64,000 bases of DNA from Tipula vernalis (GCA_958295665.1 OY282560.1:144018091-144082090); one strand, 5' to 3'; counted from the first letter of the stretch, positions 9,790 through 22,066 are shown. A program made the numbers and translations. Notes: generated by a model not told the origin, from the sequence alone.

Positions 9790-10600
9790 ACAAGGCTAAA
9801 CGCACCGGTGAATGGGACGAGTAAAAGATGGTCTTGACGGAATATAATCTCGAATTAAGAAGATCCAAAAGGGGTACCTGGAGAAATTTCTGTGAGGGAA
9901 TCAATGAATTGCCCTCTGCAGCTCGTCTCCAGAAAGTCCTTTCCAGGGGTCATTCAAATGGTTTAGGGGGGTGGTCGTCCAGATACCCAGGCTAGGGCAT
10001 ATCGGCCAATTAGCCTCACATCGTTTTTATTGAATACGATGGAAAAAATCCGCTGCATCGGGGCCAGTTTGTGTATCAAACTGGTAAATCCACTGTGATG
10101 GCCCTTAGCGGTCTAGTCACGAGGATTGAAAAAGCAGTGACATATAAAGAAATTGCCCTTTGTGCCTTTGTGGACACTGAGGGGGCGTTTCATAATACCT
10201 CGTATGGATCTATAGAGAGGGCAGCAATGGAAAAAAGGGTTCCGCTTTCTACGATTAGGTGGGTCCGTTCCATGCGGATGATGTGGCTATCATAATCAGA
10301 GGCAAGTTTGATAAGGTCATTTCTGATCGCATGCAAAATGAACTCAATATAATATGGCAGTGGTGTTACCAGGAAGGACTTAGTGTCAATCCAAACAAAA
10401 CTTTCATTGTTCCTTTTACGAAGAGGAAAATCTCGCGCTTACAGCTCCCTCGTTAAACGGTACTACTGTTCCTTTTCCAGCGAAGTTAAATATCTAGGGG
10501 TTTAGGGGTAGATCAAAAACTGAACTGGAACCAACATTTGTTGAAAGTTCAAAATAGAGCCACCAAGGCTTTCTGGGCCTCTCAAAGACTCTATGGGCGT
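9790..10600 (+). pseudogene. LINE reverse transcriptase (copy 2), internally deleted
   Basis: Broken frames give RAYRPISLTSFLLNTMEK, QTGKSTVMALSGLV, ALCAFVDTEGAFHNT (motif A) and then, after a deletion that removes the QGGVLSPLLW block, FHADDVAIIIRGKFD (the YADD motif as HADD), GLSVNPNKTFIVPFTKRK and FWASQRLYG at the right edge. Similarity ends near 10600, where another LINE begins. Nothing of the RNase H or zinc knuckle remains. Confidence 0.7.
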
Positions 10601-10831
10601 ACTTAGATATCATACACTAGCATTGCATTCCGGTAAAAAAATTCTCGATTATAATCCAGCAGCACCCTGGCTTAACACTAAAATTATTAAACTAATTATG
10701 GAAAGCAACAATTATGGAAAAAGCACCGTGATCTTGGGCACAAAGCTAAGTATTGTAACTATTGAAATCAAGTTACTAGCCTTATCCGTGAATGTAAATA
10801 AAAATATTATTTCGGTAATCCAAGGGTTACC

Positions 10832-11344
10832 ATGAAGCGGCTTTGGAATAATCTTAGATCAGTTGGCATTGCTGATAAAAATTCTAGTAATACTATACCG
10901 TTTTCGGCGGATGATATCAATTTACATTTTTCAGCCATTCCTTCTACTAGTGTCGTGTTACCATTAATGAATTCTAATGATGAGTCTTTGTCTGGATTTC
11001 AAAGTTCACCGTTCCAATTTAAATGCGTCACAGACCTTGATGTAGTGAATCTAATTGGAAAAATTAAATCAAACGCAGCTGGACATGATGGAATGACCCT
11101 TAAGTATCTAAAATTAATACTGCCGTTAATTTTACCTTATCTATCTTTTATAATTAATAAGTGTGTTATTAACTCGTATTGTCCTATATTAAGGAAAAAT
11201 GCCATAGTTATCCTTTTAAATAAAAGTAAAGAAATTCACAATTTACATAATCTAAGATCAATAAGTATTACGCCTATTCTATCTAAGGTGGTTGCATTGG
11301 CTTTAAAGGATCAAATTTCATTGTATCCTTTGGGTAGGTCTTAG
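10832..11344 (+). pseudogene. LINE RT N-terminal half, intact frame
   Basis: This 170-residue frame runs from KRLWNNLRSVG to SLYPLGRS. It covers the linker after the endonuclease and RT blocks 0-2 (AAGHDGMTLKYLK, VILLNKSKE, LRSISITPILSKV). The continuation ELHLLNCYQSGFRKFHSTTS is in another frame after a stop at 11342-11344, so the copy is a pseudogene. Family name cannot be fixed by eye between Jockey and CR1 groups. Confidence 0.7.
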
Positions 11345-11890
11345 TGAGTTACATTTATTAAATTGTTATCAATCTGGATTCCGTAAGTTTCATAGTACAA
11401 CTTCCGCCTTGGTTAATGTTGTAGATGATATCTCTTGTATCCTTAATGCACCTAAATCTTTTCCAAGGCGTTTGATTCTATTAATCATCAGCTTCTCCTG
11501 CAAAAGCTTAAATTATTTTATAATTTTTCGAGCTGTGCTATTCGTTTATTGTCTTCCTATCTGTGGGATAGGACTCAGATTGTAAATTTATTAGGATCAT
11601 TATCACAAACAGCTTCGGTTACTTGTGGAGTCCCTCGGGGGTCTATTATTGGACCAATGGACCAATATTATTTTCCCTTTTCATTAATGATTTAGCTAAT
11701 TGCATTTCTGGTTCAAAATTCCATTTCTACGCGGACGATGTTCAATTATATATTGGTTGTTCATTTGAAAATATAAATGAAATTTTTTTCAAAAATTAAT
11801 GAAGATCTGCGAAGTATTTATGTTAAATACAAAGAAAACAAAGGCCATGTTTATTTGTAGAAGCAATTACTCGGGTATAATACCGAATTT

Positions 11891-12151
11891 ATATCTGTGG
11901 TCATAAGGCGTAACCGCTTAAGTCAAATTTGATAATTTTTCTAGGGACGTAGAAAAAGTTGAATATTAAATTCATTTTCGTTTATGCCGACTAAAGCTAC
12001 TACGGCTTGCGACCACAGCATTTGGCCACAAGGTTTTACCACTTAAGTCAATCATTTAGTGAACTTAGAAAAGAGCTAGAAAACGTTACACACAGAAAAT
12101 TATTTTTGTCTTAAGTCGACTTAAGCGGTTATGCCTTGTGACCATAGATAT
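11891..12151. mobile_element. 253-bp MITE with terminal inverted repeats inside the LINE
   Basis: Ends are inverted copies of about 30 bases: ctgtggtcataaggcgtaac from 11895, and its near-complement ending at 12147. ATAT on both sides (11891-11894 and 12148-12151) is a likely 4-bp target duplication. Removing the insert joins the LINE codons for PNLY to INNDKLALVDIQF in frame. A second, internal copy of the terminal motif (ggccacaaggttttaccact, near 12027) lies inside. No coding capacity. The superfamily is unknown to me. Confidence 0.75.
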
Positions 12152-12673
12152 ATTAATAATGATAAATTAGCATTAGTTGATATACAGTTTGTAATCTGGG
12201 TCTACGCATGAATAGCAGTTTCACTTGGAGCGACCACATCATTGAAACCTGTCGCAAGCTAAACTCTATTCTGTATGGCTTAAGCCTTCATAAAAAGATT
12301 TGTCTGGAGAACTTAAGACTATATCTGGTTAAATTGCTCATATTTTGAAAACGTATCAGTGTTTAATACTTAAACACGAGAGTTACTTTTAGTTAAGACA
12401 TTTTATCTTAATAACTAAATGTATAAAACAACGAGAATGAAGATTTTATTAATTTTTTCTAAATATGGCGGCAGCAGCTATTCAAACCTAAATTTGTACC
12501 TAAATTATACGGACTTAAGACCTATTCTATGTTTCATAAATAGCTCTACATATAAAAAATCAAAATATTTAGCTGAAACGTTGAAAAATTCAATTGATAA
12601 TCGCGAGTACAATTGTAAAAATTCGTACGAATTAGTAGATTTCGTAAAACAACAAAATATTCCAAATAACTAG

Positions 12674-13066
12674 GTATTAATAAGCTTTGACGTAGTTTCC
12701 TTGTTCACCAATATTAAGATTGATTTGGCTGTAGAAACAATTTCAAATAGGTGGTCAATGATAGAACCACATACCAGAATACCCAAAATAAAATTTCTAG
12801 ATATTCTAGAATTTTGTTTAAAATCAGGATATTTCAGCCTATTTAACAGCTACTTTAAACAAATAAATGGCGTTGCAATGGGTTCGCCTCTATCTCCAGT
12901 AGTGGCTGATGTCGCAATGGAAGTGCTACTTGACACCGTCTTGAGCTCAATTGATTTTAATATTTTATTTATTAAAAAATACAAAAATACGTCGATAATT
13001 TATTATTGTGTGTACCTGATGAAATGGAAGCGGATAATACATTACCTTTTTTGTACACAATATTAG
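12674..13066 (+). pseudogene. Penelope-type reverse transcriptase palm
   Basis: The frame has FDVVSLFTNI (motif A), SYFKQINGVAMGSPLSPVVA (motif B) and KKY before a one-base frameshift that moves the catalytic YVDN into another frame. An in-frame TAG near 12671-12673 separates it from the preceding fingers segment, although that segment reads straight into it otherwise. Confidence 0.8.
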
Positions 13067-13271
13067 TTCGAAAGAATAACGGTCAAATTGATACTGTTTG
13101 GTACCCGAAAAATTTATCGTCCGGTCGAATTCTTAATGTTTAATAGTTTTCACCCTTTAAGTCAGCGAATTAATACCGAGTTTGTCTACCGAGTTAAAAA
13201 ATTAACCACAGATAGTTGATACCAATCAAATTATAACGGATTATCTGATCAATAATAAATACCCGAAATAT

Positions 13272-13703
13272 TTGATCAACAAATTAATCAATCAGTTTGA
13301 TCAAACTAACAGTGGGCAAATGGTTAGTACAGTCGGTACCAATAACAATGTTCATCAAAATTTAATATATAAATCAATTTATTACATTAAAAACCTCAGT
13401 GACCAAATTTCCAGCACATTGCGCAAATTCAATATAAATTGTACAATTACATTTTCAGTGGCTAACTCTATTCGTAACATCTTTAGCCACATCAAAGATA
13501 TCACACCTAAATTAAATCGTTCGAATATTGTATATTTAATTCCATGTAACCATTGCCAATTGAAATACATCGGTACCACGAAAAAATTATTAAAAAATCA
13601 AATTTCGCAACATAAATCGGATGTCAAACCACCTATCAGAAATTCTCAAGCTACTACATTATGCCAGCATTCCTCTGATACTAGACACACATTTAAATTT
13701 TGA
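13272..13703 (+). pseudogene. Penelope C-terminal region with GIY-YIG endonuclease
   Basis: The 143-residue frame holds a spacer and then IVYLIPCNHCQLKYIGTTKK, followed by LLKNQISQHKSD and an H-containing tail (LCQHSSDTRHTFKF). The paired YLI...YIG motif, the CxxC between them and the later Arg/His positions are those of Penelope GIY-YIG nucleases. The canonical Arg after YIG seems to be Asn-Gln here, so the domain may be inactive. Confidence 0.75.
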
Positions 13704-14843
13704 AAAATATTGCAACTCTTAATTTCCCTAAATTATTTGAGTACCTACATATTTCTGATCAGTTTTAGATTAGTAAAAATTTAGGACAGTGAAATTTTTA
13801 CTAAACAAGAACTAAAAACATTTTAGTAAAATATATTAAAAACTTCATTGGGATATAACACAATCAACTCGATAATATTTTGATCAAGTTTATTCCGTAA
13901 ATTTAGTAGATCGGTAATCCTATGTATAAATCAGACCAAACGATACGGTGGTTAAAGCTGCGCCGTTTGGATCGGTGACAGAATTCATGAGCCGACCCAC
14001 TTTTCATGTCGGTATGCTGACATAAAGCAATGCAATGTGCATGTGGTCTATGCGAAATGGGCCTATAGCGGTACGTAGTAAATTAGGACAATACGCATGA
14101 ACTACGAAAGTGTTGGGTGGAATGTGTTAAAAATATTTCGGTCCAATGTGTTAAAAATAAGGTGAAAATAAATAATCGAGGTGAAATATTTTTAACTATA
14201 CCAAAACATATTTTGCTGTGTGAATTGGTTAAAATTTTAAAAATCTTAGATTGTACAAATTTACCTTATTAATTGCGACAACAAAAAGAATTTCAATAAT
14301 TAATTAAATTTATGAAAGATTAAATAACATGTTTATGCGACATATTATGTAGATTTTCTATAATAATGGAAGTTTTAAATTTTCGGAAAACACTCCTAAT
14401 TGATTCAGCACAATACGTTATACACAGGCCAATTATATGTTGCCATATTATGTTCTTTTATTTCTCATAATCTGTATTGGGCCCGTTTTCCCTGTCTGTC
14501 CAAATATGAATGCCTTATAAAATGTTAAATGCATAGTTCAAATTAAATGGGTACGTTAACACCGAATTAATGATATATTAAGTTAAATTTTATTAACAAC
14601 ATCTGTAAAAATTGTTGTGAATAAAAAAATATTTTAAATCTACTGTCAAAATTTTAATTTTTACCAAGTTTGTAACACATTCACTAACAGCCTAAGCAAT
14701 AATTATTTTGTGGTCTTTTCATCGATCAATTTTATTACAACCTATAATAAAAGCGATCTCATGATCAAAATATCTACAAACCAATAGACAACTCACCAGA
14801 ATTATAACAGATATGCTGCTAATCATTTTCCGATAGGTTACGC
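13704..14843. other. Non-coding AT-rich stretch
   Basis: No gene seen. A slightly GC-richer patch at 13950-14100 has no recognisable motif. A local duplication of 'aatgtgttaaaaat' occurs near 14120-14160. Confidence 0.4.
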
Positions 14844-15092
14844 CTATATAATTTGGCGTGGCGTCCTTGGACAAGCTTTATTCTGTGAATGGTTAACGGT
14901 TTCTGTTGTGATATCTTCCAAAATATATATGTTATAAACATGCAAATGTTGTAACGACAAGATATTATTAGCCGTGAATAGAGGCCAAGATGACTCAAAT
15001 CTGCCTTTTCTCAATAAAATCAAGTAACGTAGTTGCACAGCGCCCACCCCAACATGATAAACCATATTCCAATTTAAACATAACCAGTGCAT
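14844..15092 (-). pseudogene. LINE ORF2 C-terminal fragment
   Basis: The frame contains HWLCLNWNMVYHVGVGAVQL and then SWPLFTANNILSLQHLHVYN. In intact Jockey/CR1 elements this region reads 'ALV.P.L.YG...WGG', followed by 'LF...NIL.L..LY'. The match supports that the LINE extends to about 14840. Confidence 0.5.
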
Positions 15093-15244
15093 GGTAGATA
15101 ATTTTTAGCACAGGAACAGGGCAAAAATCCCGCAGGAGATAGAAAATTCTTGAAGCAAATGACAAATAACGTCTTAAAGAAGAGACATGAATTTTCCAAC
15201 TGAGATTATATTTAAACTCGTTGACTAATTCAATATTAATACAC

Positions 15245-16416
15245 TCAGAATGACATCCAGTAGATGCACAGTTGGAAATATGTATTATGATAAATTACTT
15301 GATTAACATTTGCTGCTGATGTTGTGCCAGTCAATTTGAACAACATAAATTTTGTTTTATCACTTAGAATTAAGCAATGCTTATCAAACCATACATGTAA
15401 GACTTTAAGGTCAGAATTAATCATAGAAATGACGTCATTAGGGGATTTGCCAGTGTAAGCTAAAGCTATGTCATCGGCAAACCCAGTATAAAGATAGATC
15501 AGAAATAGCAGAGGGCCCAATACTGAGCCTTGCGGAACACCAAAGTCCACAATTTTTGGTTCACTTAAAGTGTTATTAATTTTAACTCGGACCGATCTGT
15601 TGGCAAGGTAAGACGCGAACCACTTGTTAGTAACTCCCCTAAACCAATATCATATCAGAAAAATTTTATGGTCAACCATATCAAAGGCTTTAGCAGTATC
15701 AATAAATAAACCAGCACAAGCTTTACCAATGTTCAGTCCGCTGTGAATTGTGTTCAAAAATTCCAACAAGGCCGATTCGGTACTCCTGCCTTGACGGAAT
15801 CCATGTTGATGGTTACTTAATAAATTATTCTGATCTAAAAGACTCTGTTTTTCACTGCCTTCTCTAAAATTTTCAAAATTACTGGCTGCAAGGCTATAGA
15901 TCTATAATTGCCTTTATCAATACGATTGCCTTTTTTAAACAACGGAATAATAGTAGCAGTTTTCAGTTTTTCAGGGACAATTTCCTTGTACGAAAGAAAG
16001 ATTGAAAATATGGGTAAGAACGGGGCTGACATAATTAACAATAGCTTTCAGCCTACTGACTGCTTCGGTTCCAACGAGTTAATGATAGATATAATTTCAT
16101 AATTGGATACGGGAGTCATAAAAAAAGTAGTACTACAGTAATCATAGGGCAAATCGTAATTAACAGACGAGTTATACGATTTAAACTTTGCTCTTAATTT
16201 ATTAGCAACACTCGTAAAATAATGATTAAACTTATTGGAAATTTCTAAATCACTAAGCTTCCTTGTTAGAATTTCATTCACGAGATTCCAGATTTTTTTT
16301 AACATCTCCACGATTGACAAGGAAACGATTGGAATAATACATTTATTTTTCCTTCCTAATGTCAGCATTAATTTGGTTACAATTACTAACATAGATATCC
16401 CGAAGCACTGAATCAC
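15245..16416 (-). pseudogene. LINE reverse transcriptase (several frames)
   Basis: From 16416 downward: IWNLVNEILTRKLSDLEISN and a FNHYF segment (linker); then 16041-15835 with EKLKTATIIPLFKKGNRIDK, NYRSIALQPVILKILEKAV; then damaged blocks recoverable as HGFRQGRSTESALLEF and AGLFIDTAKAFDMVDH (about 15800-15650); then 15550-15245 with DFGVPQGSVLGPLLFLIYLY, GFADDIALAYTG (ADD catalytic motif) and LSDKTKFMLFK. The arrangement is a complete RT palm that has accumulated stops and frameshifts. Confidence 0.75.
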
Positions 16417-16495
16417 TAGAACATTTTTTCAACTTATTGCGCAATTTGTTTCTCTTGTTAATACGACTGGCAAGGTTAAAAGAAATCCAAGATTG

Positions 16496-17440
16496 TTAAC
16501 GTTTGGTTTTTACCCGACTAAAAGTGTAACTATGTTCTAGTACATCAGAAATAATGGTCAAAAATTGATTAAGAGCTAAAGATGGATCATCAAGGTTAAG
16601 AACATAATTCCAATTAAATTTTTCAAGAATATCTGTTAACAATGCCAGATTGAGCTTCTTCGTATGACCAACATGGACATTATTGGGTGCTAACGAAACT
16701 TGAGGTATCTTGAATATTATTTCAATAAAATGATGGTCTGAAATCTTAAGGTCCAATGCTGCCGCTGTAAGACAAGAAAGATCGTTAGACTTGAGACGAG
16801 CAAAAAAATGATCAATACAAGAAGCTGATGTTGCAGTCACACGCGTAGGAACATTAATCAGAAATTCGAGACCACAGGAATACATAAGAAACATATAGTC
16901 ATTGTAGCTATTTGGAAAATTAAGAATATCTACGTTAATATCGTTGATAATTCCAGAAATTTCATCCACAAAAGTGTTCAAATGCGCTGAATGTAACTTA
17001 TAAATACCTAAAAATACATATACTTCCTTATTAAAATTCCACTCAACTTTAACAATATCAGCTGAAGTTATATTAAAAGTAGTTAGTAAACATGATAGGT
17101 TGGAATCATAATAAACCAAAATCTCACCAGACCTATAAGTGTCGTTACAAGCACCAAACAACGTATAACCATTTAAATTATATGAAGACAATTCATTGCT
17201 ATTTATCCAAATTTCACTTAAAAATATAAACGATGGTCTTTTACTATAAGCATTTATATTGGCTACGAATAAGTCAAAATTTTTTCGATGTACAATTACA
17301 GTGTAGAATATTAAATTTGTTAAATTAAAACTAAATCGATAAAAAATAAAAAACATACATTTGCACGTAATATTGACATAGCACACAGGTTCACCGTTGA
17401 AAATGTCGAAGAATGCACCAATAATACGAAGTGTTGACAA
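16496..17440 (-). pseudogene. LINE endonuclease domain
   Basis: This 314-residue frame contains DLFVANINAYSKRPSFIFLS, SEIWINSNE (catalytic Glu), RSGEILVYYD, a segment DILNFPNSYND in place of the usual GDFN, RVTATSASCIDHFFARL (with Asp-His) and LKISDHHFIEI (terminal SDH). These are the conserved blocks of the Jockey/CR1 APE domain. The N-terminal 40 residues are probably not native. The replaced GDFN motif suggests loss of activity. Confidence 0.75.
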
Positions 17441-17455
17441 ACATTGTAGCTAGCG

Positions 17456-19689
17456 TTGTAAATGTTTTATTGATGTCATCAATTGTATACAATAATAATG
17501 AATGAAAATGGCACAGTTATGTTTATATCACTAGCGTTCAAAACATTGTCATATTGATAACATCATTTATGGTCACTAATAATCGAAGATACGGAAATAT
17601 TTATGTTGAAGTGACATTTTTGAAAACTTTCGAATGCGATTTCTTTCCCTCATTTTCTTGTTTCACGTAGTCTCTTGTCTTGAAATTCGAATATTTGGAC
17701 CCAAAATCCCAGTCTCAAATAGATACCACATGCCCATATCATAAATTAAACTTTGTGATCGTACCTTAGGCTTCACTTTTGCATAAAAATATATGGTTAG
17801 AATAATTGATTTTTGGCTCGATTACACAATAGAAAAATCATATAAAAGTGGTATATGAGTGTGCGGTTGTATAAAAAACATCCCATCATAATTCTTAAAC
17901 CCGAATATTATGTTTCCACATAAAAAATTGAATTCATCTTATTGCGTTCCTGCTTTTGTACATATACATTACACATATAAACCATCTATATGTTATAATT
18001 TAATAATATTGACAAAATATTCGATTTCATTTCAAATCTCTCGTTCTCGAACAAGAAAATAAACCAAAGTATCAAAAACAAAATATTCATCTTATGTACA
18101 CCGAATTTGTCTTATTTATTTAATGGCATTCTTAAAAAAACATCATAAACAGAATTACTCGAATCCTATCTACTCGAAATATATCGATCGCATAGAATTA
18201 AAATACAATTTTTCTTGAGTAATATCTGGAAAATGAAAGCCCCATTTCATTATATTTAATAATGAGCTTTTCGTAAAGAATTTGATTGATATGTTTTCGA
18301 AAATATAAACGACTTTTGCTTTGTGCTATCTTATGAATTTTCAAACATTATGCAGAAGACTTTTGAACAAACAAACATATCCAATTTAATTACAGATGAT
18401 TGTGTTACGTGTAAGTAATATGTTTTGGCGAACAAAACATCGGTTCATATTACTCAGCAAAATATTTTCTTTTAGCTTTGATAATTTCGCTGGAATTTTA
18501 TAAAAGTACTTATTCTATTGAGTAGGTATAATATGATACCTGATAGCAATCAATTCTAACAAATTTGTTATGTTAACAATAATTATTATACATAAGATGT
18601 AATAAACAACCATTCAAAAGACAAGGATTTTTCAAAATGGTAATCAACAACATTTGTTTTTCAATTAAAATTACCGTAAAAATCAAAACCACATCGAGAT
18701 GTGGAGGAATGTTTATTTATTTATTTAGCCCGTAACAAAAAAAAAATACATTACGTGTACGTAATGTAATTTTTGGTGAAAAATGTGAGGAATGAAAATT
18801 GATATTTCCCGCATAAGAGAACGTCTTTTTATTTGGTGTCTTACTTATAACACATAACATTTTATAAAGCTAAAAGGGAAGATATTTCTATCCTTATACC
18901 CTTACTAACATTGTACAAAATGTTATCAAACAAATTGTCAAAATTTATAAATAAAAAACAAATAAAGACATTAATTTTATTGGTTCGCTATGCGCGAGTT
19001 CAATCTCAAACATTGATTTCTTTATATGGTGCACAGTGGAATTTTTATTTTATTTTAAGATGTATGTACATATATCGGTACATAAGACATTTCATTACAT
19101 CAATTTTGTATACACCTAGTTCTTTTTGTACAAAATGTGATAAAATTACGTTGAGCGAGTAAGTATTTACGTACCACCCCTGCAGCTTTCGTTTAGAATT
19201 TAAATGATATTAATTTTAAAATAAGAAAATTTCTCTTGTGGGAGAACCAGCAAAACACAATTTTCTTCATCTGAACGACTAGTAAATATTTTATTTTGAA
19301 CTAAAAAAATATGTGTGCATTTAGTTAACAGGTAATATATTTATGTAGTTATATCGAGGTGTGAAAAAATGTTTTGTTAACATGGGAGTGTTATTGAACG
19401 AGAGCATATTTTATTGTAATACATTGTCTGACATTTTCGAGATATAAACACTTTAGTTGTGGCGGGGACATAGGGTCTAGGGTTTTCTAATTAGGAATAA
19501 CAACCATTTAATGTGCAGCAGCTGTCTCAATGAAGAAGCTGTTTAAGAGTTTTAGAAGCATATATTAACCAGTTTAAAATGTTTCTTTAAAACTATACAG
19601 TTAGGGAGTATAAATAAACCAAAAATACACAAAAATTATACACCAAGGTAAGAACTGCAGTATCTCAATATTAGCAAACCTATCTACCA
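17456..19689. other. Non-coding AT-rich stretch
   Basis: No gene or element supported. The ORF at 18911-19162 has low-complexity, AT-driven composition and no motif. Confidence 0.4.
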
Positions 19690-19905
19690 ATTGAATCCAC
19701 CCCAAAAAGGTTGTATTTTGCACCATTTTACACGGCGCATAGCATGCTTCAATTATTCTGTATATAAGAGTACATCTATCATGTTTACATAATTCGATAC
19801 TGGTCTCATCTAAAAACAGAATTCAGTACGAACAAACTCTAACCAGCGGAATTGGTGGAGGAGAAGAAGCCGTAGAAGTTTTACAGGCCGTTTTGATGTT
19901 CGATC
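19690..19905 (-). pseudogene. Tc1-like transposase fragment
   Basis: On the minus strand one frame reads RPVKLLRLLLLHQFRWLEFV, then RTEFCFLDETSIELCKHD and further EACYAPCKMVQNTTF. This follows the Tc1 pattern 'RP.KKPLL...RLEFA..H..W....FSDES...L' up to and past the first catalytic Asp of the DDE/D triad. Only about 70 residues are recognisable, with no terminal repeats, so this is an old scrap. Similarity is by motif only. Confidence 0.5.
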
Positions 19906-20859
19906 CATTTCTTTAGAGCTGGGCCTTGCTAAGTAACTCATTTTTCTGTTGAGTAGAAGTACCCTTAATTGCACTTATTTGCACTTAAAGTTCTAATAGT
20001 ATTAGTGGAACCTTCAATAAAAGCAATTTAATACAAAATAGCAGATATGAATTGGAAACAACTGTAACATAATAAAACCATTAATCTTCTTAATATAAAT
20101 AAAAACACTACGATATCAAAATTGCTTTGAGGTTGCTTTTCAAAAATTAGAAAGATTTATTAAGACAATAAAAAGCCTTTTGTGGGTGAATCTGAAAATT
20201 GTTGAAATTTTAATTGAGTTGCCAAAATCACAGAATTTTTCCAGGAAAATGACATATGGCATTAGTTAGCTAAAGAAGTGTGCCTTGATCTGAAATTAGT
20301 ATCAAGTGATCATGACAATAAAAGGGGTTTTGTTAGTGAATGTGAAAAATCCAGCTAAAATCTATATCTCAAAATCGATATCCCATACAAATATAGTGAT
20401 GTATCACTCATTTTTTAGAATACTGTATGATGTACTAGTTTATTTTAAGAGATGTACTAGTTTATTTTTATCTCCCTATATTCTCTATTTTTTTGGAAAA
20501 CACTAATTTCACGAAATAATAATTGTGTGTGTGTGTATAAGGTAGACGATCTAAAAGAGAACCTTAAATTATAATTAAAAAACATTAATAAGTCCTTCTT
20601 TGGAATCTGCTTTGGACGACGACGGATTGTCATAATGGTAAATAAAATCCAATTACATATAAAAAATTCCTACCTATTATAAAATAAATTTATATTCCTA
20701 TATCCTATAAACTGAAATTACAATTTCTTAATAAATTTTAATAAAAATATGATTCTTGTAATTCATGAATAATAATAAATTATACATTTTTTATTAATTA
20801 AAATAAATTGAATTTTAAATTATAATAAATAAAAACTTGTTCGAAGAGTTTAATTTAAA
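19906..20859. other. AT-rich DNA, possibly including 5' LTR of the gypsy element
   Basis: No gene. An 18-bp direct duplication (gatgtactagtttatttt) lies near 20430-20468 and a (GT)n run near 20525. The LTR of the following element probably starts here, but its left end could not be fixed because the 3' LTR is almost wholly deleted. Confidence 0.35.
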
Positions 20860-20900
20860 GTGAATGTGCCTTTTCTGACCATCCCATAATTTCGCAACAC
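20860..20900 (+). repeat. 3' end of the 5' LTR
   Basis: It matches 24746-24786 with a single mismatch and is directly followed by the putative primer-binding site. A related 'cccataatttcgcatcac' also occurs in the leader at 21345. Confidence 0.65.
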
Positions 20901-20919
20901 TGGTGGCAGCGGTTCAGGT
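20901..20919 (+). other. Putative primer-binding site
   Basis: 'tggtggcagcggttcagg' lies immediately after the LTR end, where a tRNA 3' end would pair. The tRNA was not identified. Confidence 0.4.
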
Positions 20920-22066
20920 TATTTAAAATTTTGTTTACAACATTTTGTGTGAAAATTGTGGACTTTTGGCAGTGAAGCATAATAGTTAAAACACGTGCAA
21001 AATTGTGAATAAATGTACAGAGATTATTTTTGCATGTACAGAAATCACCATTTTTATAGACTGTTCAAAAATTTTTTTTTTTTTGCAATAATAATAAAAA
21101 AATAAATAAATAATAAAATTATACAAATTTGATCGAATGTTTCACAACACATTCACCCGGCAATAAAATATAAAAGTACAATATAATAACGAATTTATAA
21201 TTATAATACAAAAATATTAACAAAATTAAAATTGTATTCCTATAATCCGATCCTCCCATGAATTATATCAAAAACCATTTTTTTGTCCAATTACCATATC
21301 GAATTAAAAAAAATAAAAAATAAATAAATAAATAAAGCTGATCCCATAATTTCGCATCACCGGATCAATTGTTGATTCCATATTCGCAATATCAATTGCT
21401 GATTCTACTGTAAATTGAAAGTTTCAAAAAAAAAAAATAATAATAATAAAATTCATATGTATTTTCATCACTATTTACGATCGCATCATCATCGATTATT
21501 TGGAGCAGAATTGCTTATGTTCATAACTACGTATGATATCATTACCAGAGCGACATCATCATAAATCAAATCGAATACGTTCAACAAAAATTTTCATCAA
21601 ACATCGTCTTCAATTTTGATATTAAAATCTACCCAAATAATTACAATTGGATTGGAAGAATTGTTATTAATACGGCTTACAAACAAACTACAAATACTGG
21701 ATTAATCTCGCTCACTGGATCTATTGGTCATCATAACATATCAAACTTATGTGTAAAGGTACGCAAATTTTAATTTTATTTCCATTTGAAAATATTTCGT
21801 TTTTCACTTGACTTATCGAAATACCAGAGAAAAACACCATAAATATTGTGTTAATTGAAGATTAATTTTAAATTCGTGTTGTCATAATTCATAAATGAAT
21901 CGGATAAATTAATATTCCAAAATTACGCGGTCGCGAAATTCAGAAAATTACGAATGTGACAGTTGTTTAAGACAATTATTTATAAAAAAAATTTTGAATT
22001 TGGATCCGTAATTATTTCATATTAGAAAATCAATTAGTTCCTATTAATTCATAAAATAATTCTAAT

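Larger units (their letters stand above)
8668..10600 (+). mobile_element. LOA-type non-LTR retrotransposon, copy 2 (truncated both ends)
   Basis: A GC-rich segment carries an ORF1 end, endonuclease and RT similar to copy 1 but clearly diverged (for example HHAKASSDIL versus HHSKAASAAL). It lacks the first part of ORF1 and everything after the RT. The right edge joins a different LINE near 10600. The copy is inactive. Confidence 0.75.
10610..12345 (+). mobile_element. Jockey/CR1-type LINE fragment (RT), carrying a MITE
   Basis: Frames read AAPWLNTKIIKLIME, HRDLGHKAKYCNY, MKRLWNNLRSVGI and on into a nearly complete RT: IGKIKSNAAGHDGMTLKYLK, AIVILLNKSKEIHNLHNLRS, CYQSGFRKFHSTTSALVNVV, CGVPRGSIIGP, FYADDVQLYIG (YADD), LNTKKTKAMF and MNSSFTWSDHIIETCRKLNS. 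The longest intact part is 10832-11344. Downstream there are frameshifts and a small duplication (ggaccaat repeated, near 11653). A 253-bp MITE interrupts the palm/thumb region. The 5' endonuclease and 3' end are missing. It abuts LOA copy 2 on the left and Penelope-like DNA on the right. Confidence 0.75.
12420..13703 (+). mobile_element. Penelope-like element fragment (RT plus GIY-YIG endonuclease)
   Basis: Three neighbouring frames together form a Penelope-type protein. First LRPILCFINSSTYKKSKYLA (12419-12673), then ISFDVVSLFTNIKIDLAVE and GVAMGSPLSPVVADVAMEVL (12701-13066), with a frameshift inside the YVDN catalytic motif near 12985, then FLYTILVRKNNGQIDTVWY, and finally the GIY-YIG endonuclease VYLIPCNHCQLKYIG (13272-13703). 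Penelope elements use this RT with a C-terminal GIY-YIG nuclease. The N-terminus and terminal repeats were not found, and the frame is broken, so this is an inactive copy. Confidence 0.85.
14844..17455 (-). mobile_element. Jockey/CR1-type LINE, nearly complete ORF2 but broken
   Basis: Reading leftward from 17440 the order is APE endonuclease, linker, RT and C-terminal region. It is broken into several frames by indels. There is no recognisable ORF1, and the 3' tail is not obvious at 14840. Sequence motifs resemble the copy at 36600-42035, so both belong to one clade. Confidence 0.8.

Noticed and set aside
18911..19162. 83-codon ORF
   Set aside because: AT-driven composition and no motif or splice context.
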